Positions 17,704-27,114 of a stretch of DNA of 64,000 nucleotides are shown here, in pieces (positions within the stretch are counted from its first letter, which is position 1; the number at the start of each line of letters is the position of its first letter). The DNA comes from Collimonas sp. OK242 (lineage in GTDB: Bacteria; Pseudomonadota; Gammaproteobacteria; Burkholderiales; Burkholderiaceae_D), in assembly GCF_900107095.1 (NCBI RefSeq), contig NZ_FNOR01000012.1, forward strand, positions 1-64,000, in the 5' to 3' direction. Under the pieces are notes generated by a model. That model searched no databases. It worked only from the letters and a program-made list of their open reading frames with translations, and was not told where the DNA came from. The translations under genes and the position numbers were made by a program.

Positions 17704-18072
17704 ATGAACATGCCTGCCTTCTCAAGCTGCGCCGGTTGGCGGCGTCAACGGACCGCTTCAGCGCTGCTGCTGTTTTGCGCATTTGCCGGTGCGGCGGCGG
17801 GGGCAGATGCGGGTGCTCCGCCAGTGAGCCACGCGATCATTATCGAGGGTATGAAATACTCGCCTGAGGCGATCGAAGTCAATGCGGGCGACACTATTGC
17901 ATGGACCAACAACGATGCCTTTCCTCATACGGTTACTGCGGAAAACCATCGCTTCGACTCGAAGGAAATTGGTTCCGGCCGCTCGTGGAAATTCAAGGCG
18001 ACGGTGAAAGGCGTATTCCCATACGCCTGTTCTTTTCATCCGGCGATGAAAGGGACGCTGGTGGTGAAATGA
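17704..18072 (+). CDS. Periplasmic cupredoxin (plastocyanin/amicyanin-like)
   Basis: The 122-residue protein has a signal peptide (about residues 1-35) followed by a single blue-copper domain. The type-1 copper ligands are visible: His in NNDAFPHTV and Cys, His and Met in the C-terminal YACSFHPAMKGTL loop. It would carry single electrons in the periplasm. It follows the DUF4142 gene by four bases with no separate strong ribosome-binding site, so translation is probably coupled. Its redox partner is not evident, although the operon is next to a possible redox- or Fe-S-sensing repressor. Confidence 0.88.
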   Translation: MNMPAFSSCAGWRRQRTASALLLFCAFAGAAAGADAGAPPVSHAIIIEGMKYSPEAIEVNAGDTIAWTNNDAFPHTVTAENHRFDSKEIGSGRSWKFKATVKGVFPYACSFHPAMKGTLVVK

Positions 18073-18268
18073 CGAGTGCCGCAAAATCCCGATAGCAAAT
18101 CGAAATTCTCGCTGGCCTAGTAATCGGTTAACGGGATCGTTTTCACCCTCAATGCCGACGCATACAGTGAATTTACCTGAGAGAAAGGGAAAATACGCAC
18201 AAAGCTCGGCAGCGCACAGACGGCAGCTGCCGTTTTCGGTAGATTCAAATTTTGGTTTGGAGATTATC

Positions 18269-18688
18269 ATGCCAAATTACCGAAATCTCATTAATTCAGC
18301 AGCTACGTATTTCCATCGCAATGCGGCTCGGCAGTTGCTGCTGGCGCTGTTCCTATCAGGCGCCACGTGGGCCGCCATGGCCGCCGCCAACCCACAAGAT
18401 GCGAACGCACGCTATCAGGCAGAACGGGCGGCATGCATCAGCGGACAGTCGAACCAGCCGCGCGCGACTTGCCTGAGGGAGGCTGGAGCGGCTTTGCAAG
18501 AGGCGAGAAGAGGGCGCCTCCAGGACGATTCGGCGGCAGATAGTCAAAATGCCTTGTTAAGATGCAATGCCTTGCCTCCCGATGACAAGGATGCGTGCCA
18601 GCGTCGGATAAATGGCGAAGGTACGACTAGCGGTAGCGTACTTGAGGGCGGCTTGTTGCGTGAACTGACTGTGCCGGATCGAAAATAA
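18269..18688 (+). CDS. Exported protein of unknown function with four conserved-looking cysteines
   Basis: The start at 18269 is chosen for GGAG seven bases upstream; a longer frame from 18152 has none. The 139-residue product has an N-terminal basic then hydrophobic segment (QLLLALFLSGATWAAMAAA) consistent with a signal peptide. The mature part has two cysteine pairs (AACISGQSNQPRATC and RCNALPPDDKDAC) and ends GSVLEGGLLRELTVPD. I recall similar small exported proteins in Oxalobacteraceae and Burkholderia but no function. It stands alone. Confidence 0.75.
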   Translation: MPNYRNLINSAATYFHRNAARQLLLALFLSGATWAAMAAANPQDANARYQAERAACISGQSNQPRATCLREAGAALQEARRGRLQDDSAADSQNALLRCNALPPDDKDACQRRINGEGTTSGSVLEGGLLRELTVPDRK

Positions 18689-18885
18689 ACTAAATGCGTC
18701 CAACGCGGAAATTTCCACGCATTAGTCAATATTCGTGCATCCCGATTTGAACTTGCTGAATAGGCGCGTTGTCTTAATCTCTCAACCCCGTCACGCACCT
18801 GATGACGTTCATGACATTGACGTTTTTGTGCTTGGTGCCGCGACGGGAATTGTGATTTTGCCACCTATTTTCAGGAGAGAAGAAA

Positions 18886-19152
18886 ATGCGAATTTCCTTT
18901 CTCGGCGCGATAACTCACGATCCAAAGTCAGACAGCGTCATCATTCCAGTTGTCATTGATAATAAGCTGACAAAATGCAATGTCACAAAAGAATGTCTGG
19001 ATAATAAATTCTATGCAGGGCCGCAACCGGAAGACCGGCTTGCCACCTATCGCGGTCACAAGATCGAAATCCAGTTGGCGCTTGCCCACAAGCTCAGGGC
19101 AAGCGGGCGCCGCAACGGCGTAACGCTGTTGGCTGCCGATTTTAAGGACTAG
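18886..19152 (+). CDS. Small DUF1488-like protein
   Basis: The 88-residue protein has a strong site (AGGAG nine bases before the ATG) and is followed by a Rho-independent terminator. It lacks a signal peptide. Length and layout (beta strands around SVIIPVVIDNKLTKCNVTKECL, then an amphipathic helix IEIQLALAHKLRASG and the end TLLAADFKD) resemble the DUF1488 family of small regulatory-looking proteins. The match is by eye only and could be wrong. Function unknown. Confidence 0.7.
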   Translation: MRISFLGAITHDPKSDSVIIPVVIDNKLTKCNVTKECLDNKFYAGPQPEDRLATYRGHKIEIQLALAHKLRASGRRNGVTLLAADFKD

Positions 19153-19204
19153 ATTTTTTCAAGAGCCGGGGCCGGCTCTCGCCATTCCCAGTAATATTGA
19201 AACC

Positions 19205-19240
19205 AGCCGACCTCGTTCATCGAGGTCGGCTGTTTTTTTT
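19205..19240 (+). terminator. Strong Rho-independent terminator
   Basis: AGCCGACCTCG (19205-19215) pairs perfectly with CGAGGTCGGCT (19221-19231) around a five-base loop, followed by eight Ts. It ends the DUF1488-like transcript. The following 395 bp (19241-19635) hold no gene I can support. Confidence 0.93.
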
Positions 19241-19635
19241 ATTGCGTTCGTAATAATTACATTCCAAATTCGGTAGTTGCAGATAAGTGCGAGGGGCAAA
19301 GTCGTACGCATCGAACCGATTGTAGAGAAGTAATAGGTGGGGACGCAGTACGGTAGGGAAGTATTTGAAGGAAGCGCACTGTGGCGGGCAAGTGCCGTGC
19401 ATTACAAATTTGCTGGAAAAATTTATCGGCAAATATCGCGGCAATGGAAGTATGTCGCGGCGCTCAGTCTTGCTTGCCGCATGCAATGCCTGGAGCCATC
19501 TGTTTGATCCACATGTGGACGGAATCAGCGAGAGGGATCCAGCCTTGTCCTGGCAAATCTTTCGACGCCAGTTTTTTTATTCGTCAGCTACAGAAAAGCT
19601 TCCGAGGTTTCCTGTTTGTAATCCGGAATCGATTT

Positions 19636-19839
19636 TCAGGGATTTTGAATGTTGGATGCCTGTTTCCCTTTTGGACCGTCTGTCACATCGAATTTCACTT
19701 TTTGGCCTTCTTTGAGAGTCTTGAAGCCATCCATCTGGATTGCGGAAAAGTGAGCGAACAAATCTTCACCACCATCGTCCGGTGTAATGAAACCGAAGCC
19801 TTTGGAGTCGTTGAACCACTTAACAGTACCTGTTGCCAT
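19636..19839 (-). CDS. CspA-family cold-shock protein
   Basis: This is a 67-residue single cold-shock domain covering the whole protein, with the RNA-binding motifs KGFGFI (RNP1, about residue 13) and DLFAHF (RNP2, about 26). The characteristic start [24 protein letters not shown] is present. Such proteins bind single-stranded RNA and act as RNA chaperones. A 259-bp upstream spacer on the minus strand (19840-20098) could hold a long 5' untranslated region, as is usual for cold-shock genes, but no cold-box was identified. Confidence 0.95.
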   Translation of the reverse strand: MATGTVKWFNDSKGFGFITPDDGGEDLFAHFSAIQMDGFKTLKEGQKVKFDVTDGPKGKQASNIQNP

Positions 19840-20098
19840 AATAATCTTTCAAATGTGTTAGCTGCGAGCCTAGATGAGTAACGTCGAGAAATTGCTTCTG
19901 TACGTTAACTAACATGGTGCCGCGGGCCGGGCGGAAACAAGCTTCGGTGCTGTCGTCGCATTTTTGCCCTCGACATCAATGAGTATCCTCCAAAATTTCC
20001 GGTTTAGCCAAGAAAGTTGTCGAAATAAATATGGGCGCCAGGCTTTTTGATGTCGATTAGATAAGCGTCGCAAAGCATGGGCTGCATTTGCTGTCGGT

Positions 20099-21475
20099 TC
20101 AGCGAACATTTTTCAGCGCTTGCAAAAACTGTCCGCACCACCAGTGGACATCGTATTTGCGAACATTGGCCAATAGCGCGGCATGACGCGTCTGGCGTTC
20201 GGCCAGCGGCATCTGCAGCGCGCGCTGGATGGCCTGGGCGGTGCCGGGAATATCGTAGGGATTGACCAGCAGCGCTTCTTTCAATTGTTCTGCCGCGCCG
20301 GCGAATCGGGACAGCACCAGCACCCCCGGATCGGCTTCATCCTGTGCGGCGATGAACTCCTTGGCTACCAGGTTCATGCCGTCGCGCAGCGGCGTAACCA
20401 GCGCCACGTCGCAAGCCCGGTATAAGCCGGGCAGGCGTCGCCGGACGACGGCTCGGTGGATATAGCGTATCGGCATCCAGTCGAGATCGCCGTAGTGGCC
20501 GTTGATCGCGCCGCACAGGCTTTCCAGTTCATGCTGGATGTCGGTATAGGCATCGACATCTTCGCGGCTCGGCGCCGCTATCTGCAGCAAGGTTGCGCTA
20601 TGCCGGTTTTCCGGATAGGCGTTGAGCAGTTCGCCGAATGCGCGGATCCGTTGTGGCAGTCCTTTCGAGTAGTCGAGACGATCAACGCCGATCAGCAAGC
20701 GCCGTCGCGAATATTCGCTGCATGTGGTCTCATACGTTTCCTGCGCCTCGCGCGCGCGTCCCATACGGAGAAAGTCATTGACGTCGATCCCGATCGGAAA
20801 TGCGCCGGCCTGGACCGTGCTGTTGAAGGCGCGGAACTGGCCGACGCCGACAGTTTCCGCGGTAGCTTCGGCTTTCACGTAATTGGAAAAATTCAGCAAG
20901 TCGGCTTCACTTTGGAAGCCTATCAAATCATAGGCAAACAGCGCGCGCATCAGCCATTCATGCGATGGAATCGCCGCCAGGATTTGCTGCGGCGGCAGCG
21001 GGATATGCAAGAAGAAACCGATGCGGTTATCGCAGCCCATGGCGCGCAGTTCCGCCGCCAGCGGGATCAGGTGGTAGTCGTGAATCCAGATCAGATCGTC
21101 CGGCTTCAACAGCGGCATCAGCTTGCGTGCAAACAGATGATTGACGCGCCGATAGCCGGCCAGATAGCCGGACTCCAGCTGGGCCAGATCCAGCCGGTAA
21201 TGGAATATCGGCCACAACACGCCATTGGCATAGCCACGGTAATAGGCGTCGTGATCTTCCTGGCACAAATCGATTTCCGCCAGGGTCACCGGCCCGGCTT
21301 GATGCACACGCAGTTCTCCTTCGCCGGGCGTGCCATCCTTGAGCACAGCGCCACTCCAGCCGAACCAGAGACCGCCGGTTTTCTTCAGGGTTTCGCCCAA
21401 CGCCACCGCCAGACCTCCTGCTGCCGGTTTGCGTGGATCGGCAAGCCGGTTGGATACTACTACCAGGCGCGACAT
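20099..21475 (-). CDS. otsA: Trehalose-6-phosphate synthase
   Basis: This is a 458-residue GT20 glycosyltransferase that joins UDP-glucose and glucose-6-phosphate to form trehalose-6-phosphate. Typical OtsA segments are [14 protein letters not shown] at the N-terminus, [48 protein letters not shown] and [22 protein letters not shown]. The start at 21475 has AAGGAA eight bases upstream; a long open frame upstream overlaps the GH15 gene and is not real. It is the last gene of a minus-strand cluster otsB-GH15-otsA. Confidence 0.96.
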   Translation of the reverse strand: MSRLVVVSNRLADPRKPAAGGLAVALGETLKKTGGLWFGWSGAVLKDGTPGEGELRVHQAGPVTLAEIDLCQEDHDAYYRGYANGVLWPIFHYRLDLAQLESGYLAGYRRVNHLFARKLMPLLKPDDLIWIHDYHLIPLAAELRAMGCDNRIGFFLHIPLPPQQILAAIPSHEWLMRALFAYDLIGFQSEADLLNFSNYVKAEATAETVGVGQFRAFNSTVQAGAFPIGIDVNDFLRMGRAREAQETYETTCSEYSRRRLLIGVDRLDYSKGLPQRIRAFGELLNAYPENRHSATLLQIAAPSREDVDAYTDIQHELESLCGAINGHYGDLDWMPIRYIHRAVVRRRLPGLYRACDVALVTPLRDGMNLVAKEFIAAQDEADPGVLVLSRFAGAAEQLKEALLVNPYDIPGTAQAIQRALQMPLAERQTRHAALLANVRKYDVHWWCGQFLQALKNVR

Positions 21476-21545
21476 AGGCAGATTCCTTTCTTGTTCTTGA
21501 TGTGGGTAGTGCGAAGCCGGCGACGCTGATGCTGAGTAAAGGCGT

Positions 21546-23390
21546 TCAGATGGCAGTCTCCCACGCCGCCGACAAGCGCATGGCGCAGTTGATGATGCCG
21601 ACCATGGAATAAGTCTGCGGGAAGTTACCCCACATTTCGCCGGTGACAGGATGGGTATCCTCCGACAGCAGGCCCACATGATTGCGGGTGGCCAGCATGC
21701 TCTCGAAAATCTCGCGCGCCTGTTCTTTGCGGCCGATGCGCGCCAACGCATCGATGCGCCAGAAAGTACAGATATTGAATGCCGTTTCCGGCCGGCCGAA
21801 ATCGTCGGGTGCTTCGTAGCGCCGCATATAGGGGCCGTCGCATAGATATTTTTCCAGGGCGTCAACGGTGGCGATAAAGCGTTTATCGGTAGGCGCGACC
21901 AGGCCCACTTCCACCATCAGCAGCACGCTGGCGTCGAGATCGCGGCCGCCGAAACTTTCGGCATAAGTCTGCCGCTCTTCGTTCCAGGCTTCGGCCAGGA
22001 TGCGTTTTCCTATGATTTCAGCGCGTTCCTGCCAACAGGCGGCGCGCTCCTGGAGTTCGAGTTTGGCGGCGATCTTGGCCAGGCGGTCGCAGGCGGCCCA
22101 GCTCATCAATGCCGATGAGGTGTGGATGCGCGAACGGGTGCGCAATTCCCACATGCCGGCGTCCGCTTGATCGTAGAGCGCAAAGGCGCGTTCGCCGCAT
22201 GCCTCCAGATGCAGGAATTGTTCGACGCCGGAACGATTCAGCAGCCGTTCATCATGAAACGATTGCGCCGCACCGAGCACGATATTGCCATAGACATCAT
22301 GCTGGAAATGTTCGTAAGCCTGATTGCCGACACGCACCGGCGCATGATGCCGATATCCGGGCAGGTGATCGATGGTTATTTCCGGTAACGATTGTTCCAG
22401 GCCTATGCCATACAAAGGCTGCACATGACCGCCGGCGCTCCTGACCACCACATTGCCTAGCCAGCGCAGATAGTCTTCCATGGTGCCGAGCTCAGACAGG
22501 CTGTTGAGCGCCCGCACCACGAAAAATGCGTCGCGCAGCCAGCAGTAGCGATAGTCCCAATTGCGCGCGCTGCCAGGCGCTTCCGGCACGCTGGTGGTCA
22601 TGGCGGCGACGATCGCGCCGGTGTCCTCATACAAGGACAGCTTCAGGGTAATTGCGGCACGAATCACAGCGGATTGCCATTCCAGCGGCGTGGCCAACGC
22701 GCGGCTCCAGCCGCGCCAGTATGTCAGGGTTTCCTGTTCGAAACTTCTGGCGGTGTCGCCGACGCCATTGAGCAGGGTTTCATCCGGCCCCAGTATGAAA
22801 TTGTATGGCCGGCTGATGACAAATGCGGTTTCCGCCAGCAGATAGCTGATGGGGGCATCGGTATTCAGGCGCAGGGTCTGTTCCGATCCGACAAAGCGCA
22901 AGTGATTGCTGCCGCGTGTGATTGCCGGTATTTCGCGTCCCCAGTCGAAACTCGGGCGCAATAAAACGCGCAGCCGTGGCGCGCCGCTCAGTGCTTGCAG
23001 GCGGCGCACCACGGTCAAGGGGCGGAAGTAGCGGCCGCGGCTAGGAAAGCGCGGGGCGAAGTCGGTAATTTCCACGCTTTGCCCCAGGGTGTCAAACAGG
23101 CGGGTATGCAGCACCGCGGTATTCGGTTCATACCACTGCTCGCTATGTGAGAAATTCTCCAGCTCGAAACTCCACAGGCTGCCGTTTTCAGTGGGGTCGA
23201 GCAGGGCGTTAAAGACAGGATCGCCATCAAAGCGAGGCAAGCAGCACCAGACCATGCGTCCCAGTTTATCTATCAGGGCGTTGAGGGAGCAATTGCCGAT
23301 GACGGCGAGGTCGAGGGAGGACGTGGATGGGATTGCGGCGCTGTCGATCTCTGCTGCAGCGCCCAAGGTTTCGGTGGGTGGCTTGGTCAT
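21546..23390 (-). CDS. Glycoside hydrolase family 15 protein (glucoamylase/trehalase-like)
   Basis: The 614-residue cytoplasmic protein has the bacterial GH15 layout: an N-terminal beta-sandwich-like region (LAVIGNCSLNALIDKLGRMVWCCLPRFDGDPVF) and a C-terminal (alpha/alpha)6 barrel. The barrel carries the hallmark ARNWDYRYCWLRDAFF near residue 280. A catalytic acid pair is expected in the later barrel (for example DLDASVLLMVEVGLV). In Burkholderiales this gene regularly sits between otsB and otsA. It may split trehalose or maltodextrin and so balance the osmolyte pool. GAAGG just before the ATG supports the start. Confidence 0.92.
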   Translation of the reverse strand: MTKPPTETLGAAAEIDSAAIPSTSSLDLAVIGNCSLNALIDKLGRMVWCCLPRFDGDPVFNALLDPTENGSLWSFELENFSHSEQWYEPNTAVLHTRLFDTLGQSVEITDFAPRFPSRGRYFRPLTVVRRLQALSGAPRLRVLLRPSFDWGREIPAITRGSNHLRFVGSEQTLRLNTDAPISYLLAETAFVISRPYNFILGPDETLLNGVGDTARSFEQETLTYWRGWSRALATPLEWQSAVIRAAITLKLSLYEDTGAIVAAMTTSVPEAPGSARNWDYRYCWLRDAFFVVRALNSLSELGTMEDYLRWLGNVVVRSAGGHVQPLYGIGLEQSLPEITIDHLPGYRHHAPVRVGNQAYEHFQHDVYGNIVLGAAQSFHDERLLNRSGVEQFLHLEACGERAFALYDQADAGMWELRTRSRIHTSSALMSWAACDRLAKIAAKLELQERAACWQERAEIIGKRILAEAWNEERQTYAESFGGRDLDASVLLMVEVGLVAPTDKRFIATVDALEKYLCDGPYMRRYEAPDDFGRPETAFNICTFWRIDALARIGRKEQAREIFESMLATRNHVGLLSEDTHPVTGEMWGNFPQTYSMVGIINCAMRLSAAWETAI

Positions 23391-23441
23391 GATTTCCTTC
23401 GCGTTCAGTGTATTGCGGTTGCCCTAATGCGGATGCCCCGG

Positions 23442-24182
23442 TTACCCGAGTTGCCCCGATACGTGCGCCAGCATCCTGCGCACTGCCGCCGGGCTGGCGA
23501 TACGTGCATGTGCAAGACTTGGACCTGCACCTACTTTGATGCCGAGGCCGCCTGCCGGCTGCGACTGGACCCAGGCGAAGCCGGCTTCATCGGTGATGTC
23601 GTCGCCGATAAATACCGGGCGGCGGCCGGCAAACGGCGCTTCATTCATGAATGCCGCAATGGCCCGGCCTTTGTCGGCATCGGCCGCTTTGGCTTCGACC
23701 ACCATGCTGCCGCGCAATAACGTAAATCCTTGCTCGTGGGCCATGGCTTGGGTCATTGCTTGCACGCAAATCTGCTCCAGATGCGGAGCGCGCCTGTAAT
23801 GCAATGCCAGTGCGCCGCGTTTAGCCTCCAGCAGCAAGCCGGCATGCTGCGTTGCCAGCGGTTGCAGATAAGCCAGCAAACGTTTTATGTCCGGCACCGG
23901 CAGTTGCGCCACGCGCCCATCGCTACCGCGCCGCTCGGCGCCGTGGACGCCGGCCGCAGGCAAACGCAAGGGCGAGAGGAAATGATCGATCTGTTCTAGC
24001 GGACGGCCGCTGATGATGGCCAGCGCGCCGTTTGCAGCTTGTTGCAGTCGTTGCAAAGTTGTTATCAAGCCTGGCGGCAGCACCACGCTTTCCGGCAGCG
24101 GGGCAAAATCGACCAGCGTATTGTCAAAATCCAGAAACAACGCATCGGCTGCAAAGTCGTAGTCACGATTTTGTAGAGGCAT
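23442..24182 (-). CDS. otsB: Trehalose-6-phosphate phosphatase
   Basis: The 246-residue HAD-superfamily phosphatase has motif I FLDFDNTLVDF (about residues 16-26, with the nucleophilic Asp), motif II IISGRPLEQID, the motif III Lys region DADKGRAIAAFM and motif IV FIGDDITDEAGF. It removes phosphate from trehalose-6-phosphate to give trehalose. It is first in the minus-strand cluster, 51 bp before the GH15 gene, and acts with otsA in osmotic and desiccation protection. The ribosome-binding site is not obvious. Confidence 0.95.
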   Translation of the reverse strand: MPLQNRDYDFAADALFLDFDNTLVDFAPLPESVVLPPGLITTLQRLQQAANGALAIISGRPLEQIDHFLSPLRLPAAGVHGAERRGSDGRVAQLPVPDIKRLLAYLQPLATQHAGLLLEAKRGALALHYRRAPHLEQICVQAMTQAMAHEQGFTLLRGSMVVEAKAADADKGRAIAAFMNEAPFAGRRPVFIGDDITDEAGFAWVQSQPAGGLGIKVGAGPSLAHARIASPAAVRRMLAHVSGQLG

Positions 24183-24321
24183 GTCATGTATGGCGGATTA
24201 ATGGCGGATTAGTTCCCGTGATAAAAATTAATGATATCAATTTATCATTGGAATGAAACTGAAAGTTAGCTGGAGATTGGCCGCAAGCGGCACGGCGGCG
24301 CGGCTGATGCCTCGCCGCCGG

Positions 24322-24645
24322 TCAGCGCATTTGTTTCTTCATCGCTTCCGATTCCATCGCGGCATTGCGTTCCTCGCTGGCTTCGATGGGGTCGATGATA
24401 TCTTCGATAGCTGCGGCAGCCCGTTCGGCTACGGCTTTGGTCTGATCCAGGCTAGCGCCGAACTCATCTTCCTCATCGTCTTCGCTCGGCGGCTCCAGCA
24501 TGTCTTTCAGCATGGCGCTCAGCTCTGGCGTGTCCCACGGCTCGCCATGGCGTTTTTTCACGGTGATGTAGTGCCTGATTTCCGCGTCTTGCTCCGGGGT
24601 CAACGGCAGTCCTCGGAAACTGCTCTTGGGATCGATGTCGGTCAT
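24322..24645 (-). CDS. Small acidic hypothetical protein
   Basis: The 107-residue, strongly acidic protein begins MTDIDPKSSFRGLPLTPEQDAEIRHYITVKKRHGEPWDTPELSAML. An acidic stretch (EPPSEDDEEDEFG) precedes a helical C-terminus. It has no signal peptide or membrane segment. The codon pattern and a conserved-looking N-terminus suggest a real gene, of a type seen in Burkholderiales, but no function is known to me. It stands alone between otsB and pssA on the same strand. Confidence 0.7.
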   Translation of the reverse strand: MTDIDPKSSFRGLPLTPEQDAEIRHYITVKKRHGEPWDTPELSAMLKDMLEPPSEDDEEDEFGASLDQTKAVAERAAAAIEDIIDPIEASEERNAAMESEAMKKQMR

Positions 24646-24765
24646 GATGTAACTCCCCCCATTTACGCCAGCTTTTAGTGTAGACCTATTGCGTCCGCTA
24701 GTGGAGATCTTGGGAAGTTTTATGACAGGGAAACCGACCCCGTGAAACTACCTGGGTCTTATGTC

Positions 24766-25383
24766 TTATAGTTTCGGGATCCGGATCCGGCTCACCATCA
24801 ACGCGCCTGAAGCGGCAAACATCAACACCAGGGGGTGAAACTGAAAGCCAGCGACGTATATCACGCCTAGCCACAGTTGCTCGCCCAAAGCGTCGTGCCA
24901 GGCGGCGGCAGCCAGCACCATGACCAATAGCAATGAGGTGGGAATCGGCGTGCCCTCGAAGTATCTTACCTTGTCGCCGCCTTCGGAAAGTTTTTCAGAG
25001 GTGACGTTATAACGCGCCAGGCGCGATACGCCGCAAGCGACAAAAAATACCAGGATGATGCGATCCACCAGCCCTTGCATGCCGCAGCCATAGGCGATCA
25101 CCGCGGGCGCGACGCCAAACGAAATGATGTCGGCCAGTGAATCCAGCTCGCGCCCCATGGCCGAGCTTTGAGCGCGCCAACGCGCAATGCGGCCATCGAG
25201 TATGTCGAACACCAGCGCTGCCGGAATCAAGCCGCATGCGATGAAGATGTGCAGCACTTCGCGTGTCTGCAGATAAGTCATCACTGAAAACAAGGCGCCC
25301 ACGCCGCAAAACGCATTGCTGAGCGTGAACCAGTCGGCGAGGTGAAATTCGCGAATCATCGAAAAAGGCTTAGGTTTGGTCAT
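24766..25383 (-). CDS. pssA: CDP-diacylglycerol--serine O-phosphatidyltransferase
   Basis: The 205-residue membrane enzyme makes phosphatidylserine, the precursor of phosphatidylethanolamine. The CDP-alcohol phosphotransferase signature D-G-x2-A-R-x8-G-x3-D-x3-D is seen in DILDGRIARWRAQSSAMGRELDSLAD (about residues 60-85). About six hydrophobic helices follow. In many Betaproteobacteria pssA sits beside ilv genes and leuA; here leuA is 35 kb away, so that linkage is broken. The gene stands alone. Confidence 0.93.
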   Translation of the reverse strand: MTKPKPFSMIREFHLADWFTLSNAFCGVGALFSVMTYLQTREVLHIFIACGLIPAALVFDILDGRIARWRAQSSAMGRELDSLADIISFGVAPAVIAYGCGMQGLVDRIILVFFVACGVSRLARYNVTSEKLSEGGDKVRYFEGTPIPTSLLLVMVLAAAAWHDALGEQLWLGVIYVAGFQFHPLVLMFAASGALMVSRIRIPKL

Positions 25384-25487
25384 TAATTGAATCCGGATGC
25401 GATAAGAGAAATGGGCGGGCGATCAAGATGACAGCCCACACCGAATTTATCACATGCGATGCACCAATCTAAAGCCGAAAGTTCGTT

Positions 25488-26231
25488 CTAGCGCGACGCG
25501 ACCTTGGTAAGTACCGGTTGGGCACCATACAGGTTCGGGAATAAGCGCTTGAGCTCATCGATCTTGGGCAAGTCGTTGACGACGATATAAGGGTAGCCGG
25601 GATTGCGTGTCAGGAAATTCTGGTGGTAGGCCTCGGCAGGATAAAAGCCGTGGAAGGTTTCTATACGCGTCGCCAGCGGTTTGCTGAACACTTTGCTTTT
25701 ATCGATTTGCCCGACGTACGCCAGTGCGATCTTGCGCTGCATGTCGTTGGCGGGAAAGATTGCCGATCGATATTGCGTGCCGGAATCCGGTCCCTGGCGA
25801 TTCAGCTCGGTAGGATCATGGGCAACCGAGAAAAATATCTGGAGCAGCTTGCCATACGTAATTTGCGTCGGATCGTAAGTGATTTGCACTGATTCCGCAT
25901 GTCCGGTATCGCCCTCGCTGACCCGGTTATATTGTGCTGTATCGCGGCTGCCGCCTGCGTAACCCGAGACTACATCGGTGACTCCGCGCACATGCTGGAA
26001 AACGCCTTGCACGCCCCAGAAACAGCCGCCTGCGAAAACGGCGGTTGCCGAATGCTCCGCGCCCGATGCCTGTTCGTCGCTGGCGGGCGGGGGTACGATT
26101 TTCGCCGCTTCCGACGACAATGCGAGATTTTGTCCAAGCAGCAGGGCCAGCCCGAGTCCGCATGCCGTCAGCAATCCCTTGATATAAGGCAGTGCAGATG
26201 CTTGCCTGGTTTTTGTTGATAAGTTATCCAT
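25488..26231 (-). CDS. msrA: Peptide methionine sulfoxide reductase MsrA, exported or membrane-anchored
   Basis: The 247-residue protein has an N-terminal hydrophobic segment (GLLTACGLGLALLLGQNLALS), then the MsrA domain. The catalytic GCFWG motif is near residue 70, followed by GYAGG, YDPTQITYGKLLQIFFSVAHDPTELNRQGPD and YRSAIF. It reduces methionine-S-sulfoxide, probably in the periplasm. No second resolving-Cys cluster or fused MsrB is seen. The start at 26231 sits nine bases after AGAGG, whereas the ATG at 26240 overlaps that site. Confidence 0.94.
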   Translation of the reverse strand: MDNLSTKTRQASALPYIKGLLTACGLGLALLLGQNLALSSEAAKIVPPPASDEQASGAEHSATAVFAGGCFWGVQGVFQHVRGVTDVVSGYAGGSRDTAQYNRVSEGDTGHAESVQITYDPTQITYGKLLQIFFSVAHDPTELNRQGPDSGTQYRSAIFPANDMQRKIALAYVGQIDKSKVFSKPLATRIETFHGFYPAEAYHQNFLTRNPGYPYIVVNDLPKIDELKRLFPNLYGAQPVLTKVASR

Positions 26232-26422
26232 GATATCCATCCTCTTCGATAGCTAAGTTTTTGCGGAGCTGGTGATTAGTCGGCAAAGTCTGGATTTCCT
26301 TACGAGGGATGCATCCCATATCAGCAGATTTCCAAGTCTTAGCTTACACCTTGGCTTTGCAGTTGGGATATTTCAGGAATTTGATGTTGTTTTGCGAAAA
26401 AAGATCGCCTCGCGATTGCCAG

Positions 26423-27001
26423 CTACGGCAGCAAATGCAGTTGCGCGTATTGCAGCAGCATGATCGTCTTGCCGTCGGCGATTTCACCATTGGCTACCAT
26501 CTGCAATGCCTGGTCCAGCGCCAGTTCCAGCACCTGGATGTCTTCGCCTTCAGCTTGCAGGCCGCCGCCATCGCTGACTCTTGAGCCGGGTTCGTATTCG
26601 GCTACAAAAAAATACAGCTTTTCAGTGACCGAGCCCGGGCTCATGAAGGCTTCAAATACTTTACGCACTTCTGTCACACGATAGCCGGTCTCTTCCTCCA
26701 CCTCAGCCTTGATCCGCACCTCGGGGCTGGCCTGGTCGAGCAGTCCGGCTGCGGTTTCGATCAGAAAACCGTCATGGCCGTTACCGTAGGTAGGGAAGCG
26801 GAACTGGCGAATCAGGATCACGCTGCGACGCTCGCGGTTGTACAGCAGGATGGTGGCGCCGTTGCCGCGATCATAGGTTTCGCGCGTCAAGGTTTGCCAG
26901 TCGCCATCGGCGCGGCGGTAATCGAAGGTGGTTTTCTGCAGCAGATACCAATCGTTCGACAATACTTCAACGTTGCGTATCTTGACTCTGTCATCTTGCA
27001 T
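26423..27001 (-). CDS. nudK: Nudix hydrolase, NudK-like GDP-mannose pyrophosphatase
   Basis: The 192-residue protein starts at the ATG with AGGAG seven bases upstream (27001). The Nudix box reads AAGLLDQASPEVRIKAEVEEETGY (about residues 85-110), in the variant form typical of NudK/ADP-sugar pyrophosphatases. The flanking ILIRQFRFPTYGNG and MSPGSVTEKLYFFVAEY agree. It likely hydrolyses GDP-mannose or related nucleotide sugars with Mg2+. It is divergent from a DeoR-type regulator. Confidence 0.88.
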   Translation of the reverse strand: MQDDRVKIRNVEVLSNDWYLLQKTTFDYRRADGDWQTLTRETYDRGNGATILLYNRERRSVILIRQFRFPTYGNGHDGFLIETAAGLLDQASPEVRIKAEVEEETGYRVTEVRKVFEAFMSPGSVTEKLYFFVAEYEPGSRVSDGGGLQAEGEDIQVLELALDQALQMVANGEIADGKTIMLLQYAQLHLLP

Positions 27002-27114
27002 GGGAATTCTCCTGTCGGTGCGCCATGAGCTTGCGTTTCGGGAATTTATCATGCAACATCGTTAAATATCAAGAAAAAACGTGCAAATAATATTTAAATA
27101 GAGTCTGAAAAACC

